Shown: positions 51,725 to 60,700, counted from the first letter of the stretch. The stretch: 64,000 bases of DNA from an uncultured Chryseobacterium sp. (GCA_913778275.1 CAJYWN010000009.1:62001-126000), one strand, 5' to 3'. Numbers and translations: made by a program. The notes: a model not told the origin generated them from the letters alone.

Positions 51725-52375
51725 ATGCAAAGAAATTTAGAAATTTTGTCCGACAAAGATAGTAATTTGTCAAGAAGAAAGCAAGGAAAAAGAAGACTTG
51801 CTTTAGCAGATGTATGTAAAGTTGAGTTGAAAAAGGATGCTCAACTATTGTTTAATGTCTATTATGACGCTTTAGGTAAGGCAAATGAAGTTTTATTGTC
51901 ATTCGCTCCAATTCATAGATCAAGAACACTTGAAGCAAGCATAATGCAAAGTAGTTTTGCGGAGGCTTTGTTTGAGAAGTTTGGCGATAAGGCTTTTTTT
52001 GGGAAGTACAAGAGATTAGTTTTAAGAACTAATGGTTATTTGATTTTGTTCAAAAAGTTGAATACAAAAGGACGTCCTATGAATATTAAAACATTAAGTG
52101 TTCAATCAATTTTAAATCAAAACCAAGTACTTGATTTATTTGCAGATTCAGATTATGAAGACGAGCCAATTTTGTATTTTGGCTATCAAAAAAACAGATT
52201 TGGTCAATTTGTAAATCCGCAATTAGTTTATATTGATGACAGTGAGATAAATTTCACCATTAATGAAAAGGATATGGAAGTGACTATTCCAGATTCAAGC
52301 GAAAAGCAAAGAAGCCAAAATGACGAGGTCGTTCCTAAACTAAAGAACGGTAGTCAAATTAGAAAGGCTAATTAA
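51725..52375 (+). CDS. Unknown protein, probable partner of the XRE-ImmA/IrrE gene
   Basis: 216 residues with no family recognised. The N-terminus is very basic (SNLSRRKQGKRRLAL), the middle is alpha-beta (LLFNVYYDALG, YKRLVLRTNGYLILFKKL), and the last 35 residues are polar and probably disordered. No signal peptide or membrane helix. Base composition is clearly more AT-rich than core genes in the window. It ends 48 bases before the XRE-ImmA/IrrE gene on the same strand and has its own hairpin leader. A regulator-target or toxin-antitoxin-like pair is possible but unproven. Confidence 0.7.
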   Translation: MQRNLEILSDKDSNLSRRKQGKRRLALADVCKVELKKDAQLLFNVYYDALGKANEVLLSFAPIHRSRTLEASIMQSSFAEALFEKFGDKAFFGKYKRLVLRTNGYLILFKKLNTKGRPMNIKTLSVQSILNQNQVLDLFADSDYEDEPILYFGYQKNRFGQFVNPQLVYIDDSEINFTINEKDMEVTIPDSSEKQRSQNDEVVPKLKNGSQIRKAN

Positions 52376-52423
52376 TAACAACCTGCAGCACTTTGATAAT
52401 TTTAAGGTAACTATTATAAAGCT

Positions 52424-53473
52424 ATGAATCATAAACAATTGACATTCGCACGTGAATTTAGAGGGTATTCACAAACAGAGTTAGCAAATTCAATCGCTGG
52501 TCTTTCTCAATCTAATCTTTCAAAATTTGAGAAAGGTTTTGGTGTTTTGTCAGAAGAAATTCAAAAAAAAATAATAAAATTTTTAGATTTTCCAGAATTA
52601 TTTTTTCATAAAAAGATTAATAGTTTTATTGAAAATGCTAATTATAGAAAAAAGGCTACTGTAAACAAAACAAGTATTCTGAAATTTGAGAATAAAGCAA
52701 AGATTATAGGGTATCTTGTAGATGAGTTTTCTGAGGTTATAGAATGGCCTGAATTTACATTGTCTCCATTAAATGTTGAAGAAGGTTTTTCAGTAGAATA
52801 CATTGCTAACTATACCAGGAAATTACTAAAATTAGAAAAAGATGAACCAGTTAAAAATATATTTACCATTCTTGAAAGATCAGGAATTATAATTTATGAA
52901 GTGAGTGACAATGAAAGCTTTGATGGTGTATCATTTATCACGGATAAAGGGTATCCTATAATTATTGTTAATAAAAACTTTTCTAATGATAGAAAACGAT
53001 ATACATTGGCACATGAGCTAGGCCATATTTTAATGCATAATGACAATCATTTTCCAATTTCATCTTTCAGAGATAAAGAAAGTGAGGCGAATTTATTTGC
53101 AGCAGAATTCTTAATGCCGCAAGATGCGATAAAAAATTCTTTGAGATCACTTAAATTTAATGATTTAGGAATGTTAAAAAGCTATTGGCTGACATCAATG
53201 GCTTCAATAGTAAGAAGAAGTAAAATGTTAAATTGTATTGATGATAATAAATACAAGTATTTTTCAATTGAAATGAGTAGAAACGGTTGGCGTAAAAAAG
53301 AACCTATTGAAGTTTTTATAGATAAATCATCTTGTTTCAAAAATGCAGTAAATATCTTTAAAAATGAGTTAAATTACTCAGAAAATGACTTTATTAATTT
53401 CAGTTCATTGCCTAAAGATGTATTAGAAGATTTATTCGACTCAGATAAAATAGTTCGACTTAAAGTTGTCTAG
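52424..53473 (+). CDS. XRE helix-turn-helix fused to ImmA/IrrE metallopeptidase
   Basis: 349 residues. Residues 5-60 form an XRE-type DNA-binding domain (YSQTELANSIAGLSQSNLSKFEKG). Residues about 140-260 form an ImmA/IrrE (DUF955) peptidase domain with zinc motif HELGH (197-201) and the third-ligand segment SEANLFAAEFLMP near 220. Such proteins cleave repressors on damage or stress, or act as antitoxins in COG2856-type pairs. The gene is AT-rich, follows the unknown 216-residue gene by 48 bases and lies in the accessory region. All zinc ligands are present, so it should be active. Confidence 0.9.
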   Translation: MNHKQLTFAREFRGYSQTELANSIAGLSQSNLSKFEKGFGVLSEEIQKKIIKFLDFPELFFHKKINSFIENANYRKKATVNKTSILKFENKAKIIGYLVDEFSEVIEWPEFTLSPLNVEEGFSVEYIANYTRKLLKLEKDEPVKNIFTILERSGIIIYEVSDNESFDGVSFITDKGYPIIIVNKNFSNDRKRYTLAHELGHILMHNDNHFPISSFRDKESEANLFAAEFLMPQDAIKNSLRSLKFNDLGMLKSYWLTSMASIVRRSKMLNCIDDNKYKYFSIEMSRNGWRKKEPIEVFIDKSSCFKNAVNIFKNELNYSENDFINFSSLPKDVLEDLFDSDKIVRLKVV

Positions 53474-53483
53474 AAATATAAAA

Positions 53484-53510
53484 AGCCCCGCCTTCCAGCG
53501 GGGTTACTTA
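53484..53510. terminator. Terminator between XRE-ImmA and DUF2158 genes
   Basis: AGCCCCGC (53484-53491) pairs with GCGGGGTT (53498-53505). The downstream T content is moderate. Confidence 0.75.
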
Positions 53511-53533
53511 TTCTCTTTGTGGGGAAACTTTTC

Positions 53534-53770
53534 TTAGCCAGCGAAGCCGTCATTTTCGTTTCTAATAAACATCAATTCCGGTTCTTTAAATTGACCGTAT
53601 TCAAGTTTTGTTCCGTCAAACCATTTGGTTTTAATGGTATTTACTTCTCTTTCTTGAGAGGGTTTGCCAAGCATTTTAGGAGTTTTGCTGATAATTTCTG
53701 TAATTGTCATTTCAGGACCTCCAGATCTTAGTTTAACAATATCTCCTGCGATCAATGTTGTTTGAGCCAT
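53534..53770 (-). CDS. YodC-like small protein (DUF2158)
   Basis: 78 residues. The start AGDIVKLRSGGPEMTI is the conserved front of DUF2158 proteins, and TIKTKWFDGTKLEYGQF matches the second block, where the usual Cys before Trp-Phe is replaced by Lys. Small cytosolic beta protein of unknown function, widespread in proteobacteria and Bacteroidetes. ATG at 53770. Convergent with the XRE-ImmA/IrrE gene. Confidence 0.8.
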   Translation of the reverse strand: MAQTTLIAGDIVKLRSGGPEMTITEIISKTPKMLGKPSQEREVNTIKTKWFDGTKLEYGQFKEPELMFIRNENDGFAG

Positions 53771-54000
53771 GGTAAAAATTTTTAGTTTCCCGAATATACA
53801 AAAAAACTGAATCCGGAATAAAATAATTTTAAACTACATGCATGTCAATTAATCAGAAGAAATTAGGAAAACAGTTATATCTCTCAATTTTAAAATTTAG
53901 GAAAACTAACTAAAAACTAAATTATCGGGAAAATATCGGGAAAAGTCTAAAGAAAAAACCTCTAAAGATCTGTAAATTAGATAATTAGAGGTTTGTAATG
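53771..54000. other. tRNA-flanking region, possible remnant attachment site
   Basis: 230 bases. It has a close direct repeat TATCGGGAAAA at about 53921-53945 and an inverted repeat ACCTCTAA ... TTAGAGGT (about 53959-53992) immediately 3' of the tRNA-Cys gene. This is the kind of sequence seen where elements integrate at tRNA 3' ends, but no integrase or second tRNA-end copy is present in the window. Confidence 0.3.
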
Positions 54001-54071
54001 AGGTACCTAGCGGATTCGAACCGCTGTAGATGGTGTTGCAGACCACTGCCTAGCCGCTCGGCCAAAGTACC
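54001..54071 (-). tRNA. tRNA-Cys (GCA)
   Basis: 71 bases on the minus strand. Acceptor stem GGTACTT/AGGTACC, anticodon loop CTGCAAC with anticodon GCA, T-arm GGTTCGAATCC. The discriminator base is U73, as required for cysteine tRNA. CCA is not encoded. Confidence 0.95.
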
Positions 54072-54131
54072 ATGTCTTTACCATTTTTAGGTGTGCAAAT
54101 ATAACAAAATATCTGATTCAACAAAAATTTT

Positions 54132-54644
54132 TCAGGCGATTTCTTTTACCCCGATGCTTTCAATGTCGCTTTTCATCTGGGTTTCAGCTTTATATTTTTT
54201 AATATTAATCACACGGGTATCGCTCCAGCTGTCGTGCCATCCGTTTCCGCCGCCTAAAAAAGAAAATGCATCGAAAGGAACAAGACGTGAAATATTGCGG
54301 ATAAAATAATCATAAAAGGTAGGCTCCGTGCCGTCCGTTGAAATGGCTCTGGTTCCGGTAATGTATTTTCCGATTGTTCTGCCTTTTGTAAAATATTCCA
54401 TGAGCAGCGCATACAGGAAATAAGTGGTAGAGGTAATGATAATATCCATCAGCTTGCTTACAGATCCTAAGGAAACCGCCATGTCATAGAAAAATGCAAT
54501 TCCAAAAATCTGATAGGTCAGAGAGGCAAAAAAGCCGAATGCCATAAACAATGCGAGTACAACAATTCTGTCGATAAAAAGATTTCCAAATCTAACCCAT
54601 GAGTCTGCCCTGTTGTTTTCTATGATTCTCAGTATTTTTTTCAT
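54132..54644 (-). CDS. RDD family membrane protein
   Basis: 170 residues. The RDD signature begins ADSWVRFGNLFIDRIVVLALF, with hydrophobic helices at about 28-50, 70-95 and the conserved TKGRTIGKYITGTR near 95. RDD proteins are small inner-membrane proteins; some are linked to cation/proton exchange, but function is mostly unknown. It lies 18 bases downstream of the DUF4403 gene on the same strand. Confidence 0.9.
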   Translation of the reverse strand: MKKILRIIENNRADSWVRFGNLFIDRIVVLALFMAFGFFASLTYQIFGIAFFYDMAVSLGSVSKLMDIIITSTTYFLYALLMEYFTKGRTIGKYITGTRAISTDGTEPTFYDYFIRNISRLVPFDAFSFLGGGNGWHDSWSDTRVINIKKYKAETQMKSDIESIGVKEIA

Positions 54645-54662
54645 AGTTAAAATATTAGTTTT

Positions 54663-56027
54663 TTAAATTCCATTTAATATAAGTTTCAGACTGGCATTGG
54701 TATCGATTACGGCGGTAATCCCCGAAGGATTCATCAGAATGCTGCCCGGTTTCAAAGTAAATACCTTTCCGGACATTTTCAGCCCTTTGTAATATTCCTT
54801 GTTAAATGCTTCTTCAATACTTTTCCTGGAACTGTTTTCCAGATCCCGGGTAGGAATGCCGTATTCTTCCTCAATCATTTTTACAATTCTTCCGCGGAAC
54901 AGCAGAGTAGCCGTTTTCTGCAATATATTGGAAGTTTTCAATCTGAATTTTGTATCGGACAATACGATTTTCTTTTTGGCTTCGTCGTACACCGGAACTC
55001 CCGAAATAAAAGCGGTTCCGTTGACATAACCTTCCGTTTCCGCTTCTATCATTACACGGTTGGCTTCGCCGTAGACTTTAATATCTTTAATCTTTACCGA
55101 AGAACCTCTTATGTCATATTCCTTATTCAGGAACAGATTCCGGGCAATAGCCGTTGCTTCCGTAAAAGGAACATTTGCTGTGGTCTGAAGCATAAACTGA
55201 TCTGCCAGCGAAGAAACAGATCCAAAATCCGAAGCGGATTTTACGGGTTCTGAAGGTTCCGGTTTACTGCCCGTAAAAGTTTCAGAGTAAATATCTATTC
55301 CCAGGCTGGTGTTGATTTGATTAGCATAAAACTGCAAAGGCGTTACATGAACATTAATCGGCGTAATTTTCAGCCAGGTATTATATTCTTCAGAAATCTG
55401 GAACGGGTTTGCGAAAACATTCCATGCCATAACAGCGTAATTCTGAAAATTCAGCTGAGCGGCCATTTGCCGGTCGATTGTGGTGCAGAATTTTTTCTGC
55501 TGTTCTACCAAGCTTTTCTCTACGAGTGAGGTAATGGGAATCTGTATTTTCCCGAAATCCAGCACGGGTTTAGTTACCCACCTGAAACCATTGGAGCGGG
55601 TTTGGGTAAGAATGGTCCAGTTGTTTTTTAAACTGATAGATGTATTGAAAGACATCACCGTCTCAAAAGTGGTACTTTGATAGGTGTACAGCCCGAGGGT
55701 TCCGATGCCTTTTTCCGCCCATATTTTCAACGGAACTTCAATCAGGATGTTCTGATTGGTGCCGCCTACAAGCCGTATGGGGCGTGTTTTCCATACTTTT
55801 ACCTTAAACTGGTCGTTATTATTATCGGTATAAGAATCGTCCTGGTAAATAAGCTCTTTTACGGAAGCATTAATCATGCTGCTGATTTCGGAAAGCGGAA
55901 TGGTCACCGGCATCGTGATGCTCGATTTGATCTTCGGAAAATTATAAACAGGGGTCTGACTGGCAGTATTCGTCTGCCCGGAGACACCGATAAAAGCTAA
56001 AAGAAATAATATTTTGATGAATTTCAA
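54663..56027 (-). CDS. DUF4403 family exported protein
   Basis: 454 residues from a TTG at 56027, which gives a good signal peptide (LKFIKILFLLAFIGVSGQ). The frame stays open upstream to 56096 but that part overlaps folB and has no conserved features, and no ATG is available. The body matches DUF4403: SSITMPVTIPLSEISSMIN near the front, long beta stretches and the end GSILMNPSGITAVIDTNASLKL, in the style of lipid- or membrane-associated periplasmic proteins. Function unknown. Probably co-transcribed with folB and RDD. Confidence 0.82.
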   Translation of the reverse strand: MKFIKILFLLAFIGVSGQTNTASQTPVYNFPKIKSSITMPVTIPLSEISSMINASVKELIYQDDSYTDNNNDQFKVKVWKTRPIRLVGGTNQNILIEVPLKIWAEKGIGTLGLYTYQSTTFETVMSFNTSISLKNNWTILTQTRSNGFRWVTKPVLDFGKIQIPITSLVEKSLVEQQKKFCTTIDRQMAAQLNFQNYAVMAWNVFANPFQISEEYNTWLKITPINVHVTPLQFYANQINTSLGIDIYSETFTGSKPEPSEPVKSASDFGSVSSLADQFMLQTTANVPFTEATAIARNLFLNKEYDIRGSSVKIKDIKVYGEANRVMIEAETEGYVNGTAFISGVPVYDEAKKKIVLSDTKFRLKTSNILQKTATLLFRGRIVKMIEEEYGIPTRDLENSSRKSIEEAFNKEYYKGLKMSGKVFTLKPGSILMNPSGITAVIDTNASLKLILNGI

Positions 56028-56061
56028 TTCCTTATGTTTTTTAACGAAAATAGTAAAATTT

Positions 56062-56430
56062 TTAATGATCGGGCTTAAAGCTTTTTTCCAGCTCAATTCC
56101 TGCTCCTTTCATCTCACCTTTCATCGGCGGAGAAGTTTTGGTAATTTTCAGTCGGATATAGGAAATTTCCGGAAACTTGTCGTGAATTTTGGAAATGATT
56201 CTTCCTGCTACGTGTTCCAGCAGTTTAGACTTGATTTTCATTTCATCGTGAATGATTTCATTCAGATCGGCATAACTGATCGTGTCTTCCAGATGATCAG
56301 ATTCTGCTGCCTTCCACAGATCTGTATGAATTTCGGCATTGAGCAGGTAGTAGGTTCCAATAATGTTTTCTTCGGGTAAAACCCCGTGATAGGCATATAT
56401 TTTTACGTCTTCAAGATAAATTCTACTCAT
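56062..56430 (-). CDS. folB: Dihydroneopterin aldolase
   Basis: 122 residues from the ATG at 56430 (an earlier start adds six unrelated residues). FolB converts dihydroneopterin to 6-hydroxymethyl-dihydropterin in folate synthesis. Landmarks: IYLEDVKIYAYHGVLPEE at the front, ISYADLNEII with the substrate-contact Tyr, LLEHVAGRI with the substrate Glu, and ITKTSPPMKGEMKGAGIE near the end. Confidence 0.95.
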   Translation of the reverse strand: MSRIYLEDVKIYAYHGVLPEENIIGTYYLLNAEIHTDLWKAAESDHLEDTISYADLNEIIHDEMKIKSKLLEHVAGRIISKIHDKFPEISYIRLKITKTSPPMKGEMKGAGIELEKSFKPDH

Positions 56431-56635
56431 TTCTTTAATTTTAAACAAAAATCGTTTTAATTCTTCAAAACGATGTTGTATTTTGATATTTTTTTTCTTT
56501 TTAAGACCTTCAGTCTGATTTATAATAACAGCTTCATTTTTTTAATACTGCTGATTTTATTAACAAATATTTGTTAATTATCATGATTTCTCAAAAATAA
56601 TATTAAATTTATAAACTAAACCAAATCAATTTATT

Positions 56636-56827
56636 ATGAAAAATTTTAAAAAATTAAGCAGAAGAAATTTGGAACAGATTAATGGCGGTGCAGATCCTAA
56701 GAACTGTAATGAATGCCCTGCAGGTTCTAATCTTACCTGTGAAGAATATTGGGCACTTTCGCAGTTTTGCAGAAACTGTGTTCTTATCAATACAGAATGT
56801 TATGTTCCAGGTCCGAATGATCTTTAA
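56636..56827 (+). CDS. Double-glycine leader peptide with Cys-rich core
   Basis: 63 residues. Residues 1-18 (MKNFKKLSRRNLEQINGG) form a classical double-glycine leader of the bacteriocin/ComC type, processed by C39 peptidase transporters in other systems. The core is 45 residues with six Cys (two in NCNEC, then TC, FC, NC, EC), enough for three disulfides. No C39 transporter or modification gene is next to it. Related peptides occur widely in Chryseobacterium; their function is unknown. A shared terminator separates it from nadA. Confidence 0.8.
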   Translation: MKNFKKLSRRNLEQINGGADPKNCNECPAGSNLTCEEYWALSQFCRNCVLINTECYVPGPNDL

Positions 56828-56850
56828 ATTGTGAATCGGATGAGAATAAA

Positions 56851-56884
56851 ATGCCCCAATAAGTCTGACTTGCTGGGGCACTTT
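56851..56884. terminator. Bidirectional terminator between peptide gene and nadA
   Basis: TGCCCCA and TGGGGCA at the base, with an inner TAAGTC/GACTTG extension, and T runs on both strands. Confidence 0.85.
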
Positions 56885-57904
56885 TTATTTTATACTTTTA
56901 GAAAGATCAAGCATGGCTTCAATGGGCTTTAATGCTCTTAACCTTAACTCTTCGTCGATAATGATTTCCGGAAGCTCGTACTTCATACACAAATAGAGTT
57001 TTTCCATGGTGTTCCGTTTCATGTAGAAACATTCCGAGCAGTTGCAGGTTTCGTCAAAAACCAGTGCCGGAATCAGCTCTTTGTGAGGCGCTCGTTTTTT
57101 CATTTCATGAAGAATTCCTTCTTCCGTCGCAATGATGAATTTCTGGCAGTCGTCTTTTTCAACATAATTCAGCAGGGCAGAGGTGGAGCCGATAAAATGA
57201 GCCAGTTTAAGGACAGCTTCTTCACTTTCCGGGTGGGCGATCAATTTAGCGTCAGGATTGTCTGCCAGCTGCTTCGCAATTCTTTCCATAGAGAAAGCTT
57301 CGTGCACAATACAGCTTCCGTCCCACAGGATCATATCGCGGCCGGTTTTTTGGGACAGATACCTTCCGAGGTTTTTATCCGGTGCAAAGATAATAGGGCG
57401 GTCTTTCGGAAGTGCTTCAATTACTGTTTCAGCATTGGAACTGGTTACGATGATATCACTTTCAGCCTTTGTTTCCGCATTACAGTTAATATAGGTTGCA
57501 ACTAAAGCATTCGGATGCTGCTCGCGCATTTTTCTCAGGCCTTCCCCGGAACATCCGTCTGCTAACGAACATCCCGCCATCGTGTCCGGAAGAACCACTT
57601 TTTTTGTAGGATTAAGGATTTTTGCAGCTTCTGCCATAAAATGTACTCCGCAGAAAACAATCATATCTGCATTGGTGTCTTTTGCCTGTCTTGCCAGCTG
57701 AAGAGAATCTCCCAGGAAATCAGCGATATCCTGAATTTCCCCCGGCTGATAATAATGCGCTAAAATCACTGCATTTTTTTCTTCTTTCAATGCAAGAATG
57801 GCTTTTACAAGCTCTTCTCCCTGAGGAATGGCGATATCTTTTATATCCAAAAATCCCCTTACCGGAATTGCAGATTTGGCTTTTTCTATTGTTTCGGTAC
57901 TCAT
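56885..57904 (-). CDS. nadA: Quinolinate synthase A
   Basis: 339 residues. NadA condenses iminoaspartate with dihydroxyacetone phosphate in NAD synthesis and needs a 4Fe-4S cluster. Candidate ligands are Cys85 ([10 protein letters not shown]), Cys112 (MAGCSLAD) and the Cys287/289/292 group (ETCNCSECF). [14 protein letters not shown] near 50 is another family block. nadB and nadC are not adjacent. Confidence 0.96.
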   Translation of the reverse strand: MSTETIEKAKSAIPVRGFLDIKDIAIPQGEELVKAILALKEEKNAVILAHYYQPGEIQDIADFLGDSLQLARQAKDTNADMIVFCGVHFMAEAAKILNPTKKVVLPDTMAGCSLADGCSGEGLRKMREQHPNALVATYINCNAETKAESDIIVTSSNAETVIEALPKDRPIIFAPDKNLGRYLSQKTGRDMILWDGSCIVHEAFSMERIAKQLADNPDAKLIAHPESEEAVLKLAHFIGSTSALLNYVEKDDCQKFIIATEEGILHEMKKRAPHKELIPALVFDETCNCSECFYMKRNTMEKLYLCMKYELPEIIIDEELRLRALKPIEAMLDLSKSIK

Positions 57905-57995
57905 ATTTACCTCAATGTTTTAGATGGAAATTAAAAACGGAATGTGGAAATTGGAACTTTACACTTCAGGCTTCCAGCTTCCATCATCAACCTCT

Positions 57996-58562
57996 CTAAC
58001 TTCCAATAAAATTTTTTATTAAACTTTCTATTTCTTTTTTTGCTTCGTCGAGATCTTCATTGATCACGATTTTGTCAAATTCTTTTGCATAAGACATTTC
58101 TTCTTCCGCTTTTGCAACGCGGGTTCTAATCGTTTCAGCATCATCCGTGTTTCTGGAGATCAATCTTCGTTCCAGTTCTTCAATGGAAGGCGGTTCAATG
58201 AAAATCGACAATGCCTGCTCTCCATAATATTTTTTAAGGGAAATCCCGCCTTTTACGTCAACATCGAAAATCACCACTTTTCCCTGATTCCAGATTTTCT
58301 CCACTTCGGATTTTAAGGTTCCGTAATATTTATCCGTATAGACTTCTTCAAATTCCACAAAAGCCTCTTCCGCTATTTTCTGTCTGAATTCATCAGGCGT
58401 TAAAAAATGGTAATCCACTGCGTGAACTTCACTTCCTCTCGGCTGCCTTGTGGTGCATGAGATGGAGAACTGCAGCTCGTTAAAGACTTCGAGTGAATGC
58501 TTCACCAATGTTGTTTTTCCGCTTCCTGAAGGTGCTGAAAATATGATAACTTTATTGTTCAA
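57996..58562 (-). CDS. gmk: Guanylate kinase
   Basis: 188 residues. P-loop SAPSGSGKTT near residue 9-17, then the GMP-binding block SCTTRQPRGSEVHAVDYHF and the lid region SRNTDDAETIRTR. It phosphorylates GMP to GDP. It follows yicC on the same strand with a 93-base gap, a gene order conserved in many bacteria. Confidence 0.97.
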   Translation of the reverse strand: MNNKVIIFSAPSGSGKTTLVKHSLEVFNELQFSISCTTRQPRGSEVHAVDYHFLTPDEFRQKIAEEAFVEFEEVYTDKYYGTLKSEVEKIWNQGKVVIFDVDVKGGISLKKYYGEQALSIFIEPPSIEELERRLISRNTDDAETIRTRVAKAEEEMSYAKEFDKIVINEDLDEAKKEIESLIKNFIGS

Positions 58563-58655
58563 GTTTTTAATTTAAGGTTTAAAGTTTATTATATCAATCA
58601 AAATATATTCATTCAGAGGTCAAAAGCCTTGAATTTTAAATATTGAATTTTGAAT

Positions 58656-59513
58656 TTAAAGCACGTTTAACGTTTGTTCCTTGATTTTTTCCAAATCATC
58701 TTTCATCATCACTACCAATTTCTGGATCTGTGCATGATTGGCTTTTGAACCTAATGTATTGATTTCACGGCCGATTTCCTGAGAAATAAACCCTAGTTTT
58801 TTACCGTTAAAATCTTCATTGTCCATCACTTCTTTGTAGTATTTCAGGTGTTGGGAGAGCCTTACTTTCTCTTCAGAAATATCCAGCTTTTCCGTAAAGT
58901 AAGCCATTTCCTGATAGAAACGCGTTTCGTCAACATTTTCAAATTCCTTTAAAGATTTTTGATAACGCTCTTTTACGGCAGTGATCCGTTCTTCTTCAAA
59001 AGGAATGACTTCGGAAAGGTTCTTTTCAATATTCTGTAAATTTCTTTCCAGCTCTTCATGAAGAATTTTACCTTCCGTTTTTCTGAATTCTTCAAACCGG
59101 TCAACCGCGGCGTGTACAATTTTAGCCAATGATTCCCATTCGCCTTCCGACAGTTCATCGGGTCTTGAGGTAATGGCATCCGGTAGTCTCACCGCCATTT
59201 TGAGGTATTCGAAATCGGGGCCGTCTGAAGCGATATGACGAAGCTCGCTGATGTAAGAATCAATTAAATTTTTATTAATTTTCACATCCGTAGATTCTTC
59301 CAGATTCTCAAGGTTGATATAGCAGTCTACTTTTCCGCGGATAATTCTGTCGTTGAGAATTTTCCTGATTTCAAATTCTTTTTCTTTGTATCGTAAAGGA
59401 ATTTTAATATTCAAATCAAAGCTTTTGCTGTTCAGTGACTTAATATCTATGGTAATCTTTTTGCCTTCAAAAACATCTTCGGCTCTACCGAAGCCGGTCA
59501 TTGATAAAATCAT
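58656..59513 (-). CDS. YicC family endoribonuclease-like protein
   Basis: 285 residues. The front MILSMTGFGRAED and IDIKSLNSKSFDLNIKIP are diagnostic of the YicC family, and the C-terminal DUF1732 region holds GKKLGFISQEIGREINTLGSKAN. YicC proteins are reported as RNA-degrading or RNA-binding; the gmk neighbourhood is conserved. A coiled-coil-like charged middle is visible (about 160-225). Cytosolic. Confidence 0.95.
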   Translation of the reverse strand: MILSMTGFGRAEDVFEGKKITIDIKSLNSKSFDLNIKIPLRYKEKEFEIRKILNDRIIRGKVDCYINLENLEESTDVKINKNLIDSYISELRHIASDGPDFEYLKMAVRLPDAITSRPDELSEGEWESLAKIVHAAVDRFEEFRKTEGKILHEELERNLQNIEKNLSEVIPFEEERITAVKERYQKSLKEFENVDETRFYQEMAYFTEKLDISEEKVRLSQHLKYYKEVMDNEDFNGKKLGFISQEIGREINTLGSKANHAQIQKLVVMMKDDLEKIKEQTLNVL

Positions 59514-59572
59514 AGTTTTTTATTGTTGTACAAAGATAAACATTTAAGCGTATGTATAAGCTATATTCCATT

Positions 59573-59705
59573 TTAACCGCAAAAGCTGCAAAAGATTTTT
59601 CAGGTGTTTTAGATATTCAAAAGTTTGCAAAATTTTATTCTGCTTTTGTAAACTTTTGACAAACTAAATATTTTCTCTATTTTCTTTTGTCTCTTTTGCG
59701 GTTAA
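59573..59705. repeat. 133-base element with 13-base terminal inverted repeats
   Basis: TTAACCGCAAAAG (59573-59585) is the exact complement of CTTTTGCGGTTAA (59693-59705). Inside lies a second inverted pair (CAAAAGTTT ... AAACTTTTG). It fills the gap before miaA. It resembles a miniature non-coding element; no target-site duplication is clear. Confidence 0.5.
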
Positions 59706-59737
59706 CTACAATTCACCCATTTTTGTAAATTAGCACC

Positions 59738-60658
59738 GTGAAAAAGAAAAATTTGATTTCTGTTGTAGGGCCCACCGGAATTGGAAAAACAAGACTGGCT
59801 ATTGATCTGGCAAAGCATTTCGATACCGAGATCATTTCCTGTGATTCCCGCCAGTTTTTTAAAGAAATGAAAATAGGAACCGCCTCGCCTTCAGAAGAAG
59901 AACTTGCGGAAGCGCCTCATCATTTTATTGGAAACCTTTCGGTGGAAGACTATTATTCCATTGGGCAGTATGAAGAAGATGCTTTGAAAAAACTCAGTCA
60001 GCTTTTTGAAAAATACGATACGGTCATTTTGGTGGGCGGAAGCATGATGTACGAAAAAGCCGTTATCGAAGGCCTGAATGACCTGCCGGAAGCGGATGAA
60101 GAACACCAAATAAAACTGCAGGAAATTTTTGAAAATGAGGGGATCGAGAAGCTCCAGCAAATGCTCCAGGAGCTCGATCCTGAATATTTTTCAGTCGTAG
60201 ATATACATAATCACAGAAGACTTTTGCGAGCTATTGATGTCATCTGGCAGACGGATAAAAAATATTCCGAATTAATTGCTGTTTCACAGGACTCAAGAGA
60301 TTTTAATACGATCCGAATTGGGATTGAAGCGCCGCGTGAAGAATTGTACGACCGGATCAACAGGAGGGTTGATATCATGATGCAGAAAGGACTTCTGGAA
60401 GAAGCAAAAAGTCTGGAAAAATTTAAACATCTGACGACTTTAAATACGGTTGGTTATGCTGAGTTATTCAAGTATTTCGACGGAGAATGGGACCTGGATT
60501 TTGCGGTTTCCGAAATTAAAAAAAACAGCCGGAGGTACGCTAAACGTCAATTAACCTGGTACCGGAAAGCGGATGATATTCATTATTTGCCGTTGGGATA
60601 TTCAAAGGAGGATTTTAATGGGTTGATTGAATATATTAATCAACAGATTTTAAAGTAA
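59738..60658 (+). CDS. miaA: tRNA dimethylallyltransferase
   Basis: 306 residues starting with GTG at 59738. MiaA adds a dimethylallyl group to A37 of tRNAs. P-loop VVGPTGIGKTRLA near residue 10, ISCDSRQFFKEMKIGTA near 33 and the C-terminal YAKRQLTWYRK are all family features. The only ATG options are internal and would remove the P-loop. Inverted-repeat element lies directly upstream. Confidence 0.96.
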   Translation: MKKKNLISVVGPTGIGKTRLAIDLAKHFDTEIISCDSRQFFKEMKIGTASPSEEELAEAPHHFIGNLSVEDYYSIGQYEEDALKKLSQLFEKYDTVILVGGSMMYEKAVIEGLNDLPEADEEHQIKLQEIFENEGIEKLQQMLQELDPEYFSVVDIHNHRRLLRAIDVIWQTDKKYSELIAVSQDSRDFNTIRIGIEAPREELYDRINRRVDIMMQKGLLEEAKSLEKFKHLTTLNTVGYAELFKYFDGEWDLDFAVSEIKKNSRRYAKRQLTWYRKADDIHYLPLGYSKEDFNGLIEYINQQILK

Positions 60659-60670
60659 GTTTTTTATTTT

Positions 60671-60700
60671 CCACAGATTTCGCAGATCTGCACAGATTTT
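60671..60700. repeat. Short intergenic repeat with CACAGATTT motif
   Basis: CCACAGATTTCGCAGATC (first part) is followed by TGCACAGATTTT, with the palindrome GCAGATCTGC (60682-60691). A related block (ACCACAGATTTTAAGG) occurs near 62550, so this is at least a two-copy motif in the window. Confidence 0.4.

Noticed and set aside
51658..51762. 34-codon leader frame (starts MKNLRRERRFF) overlapping the 216-residue gene
   Set aside because: Arises from the hairpin sequence and runs out of frame into the next gene; kept only as a leader hairpin.
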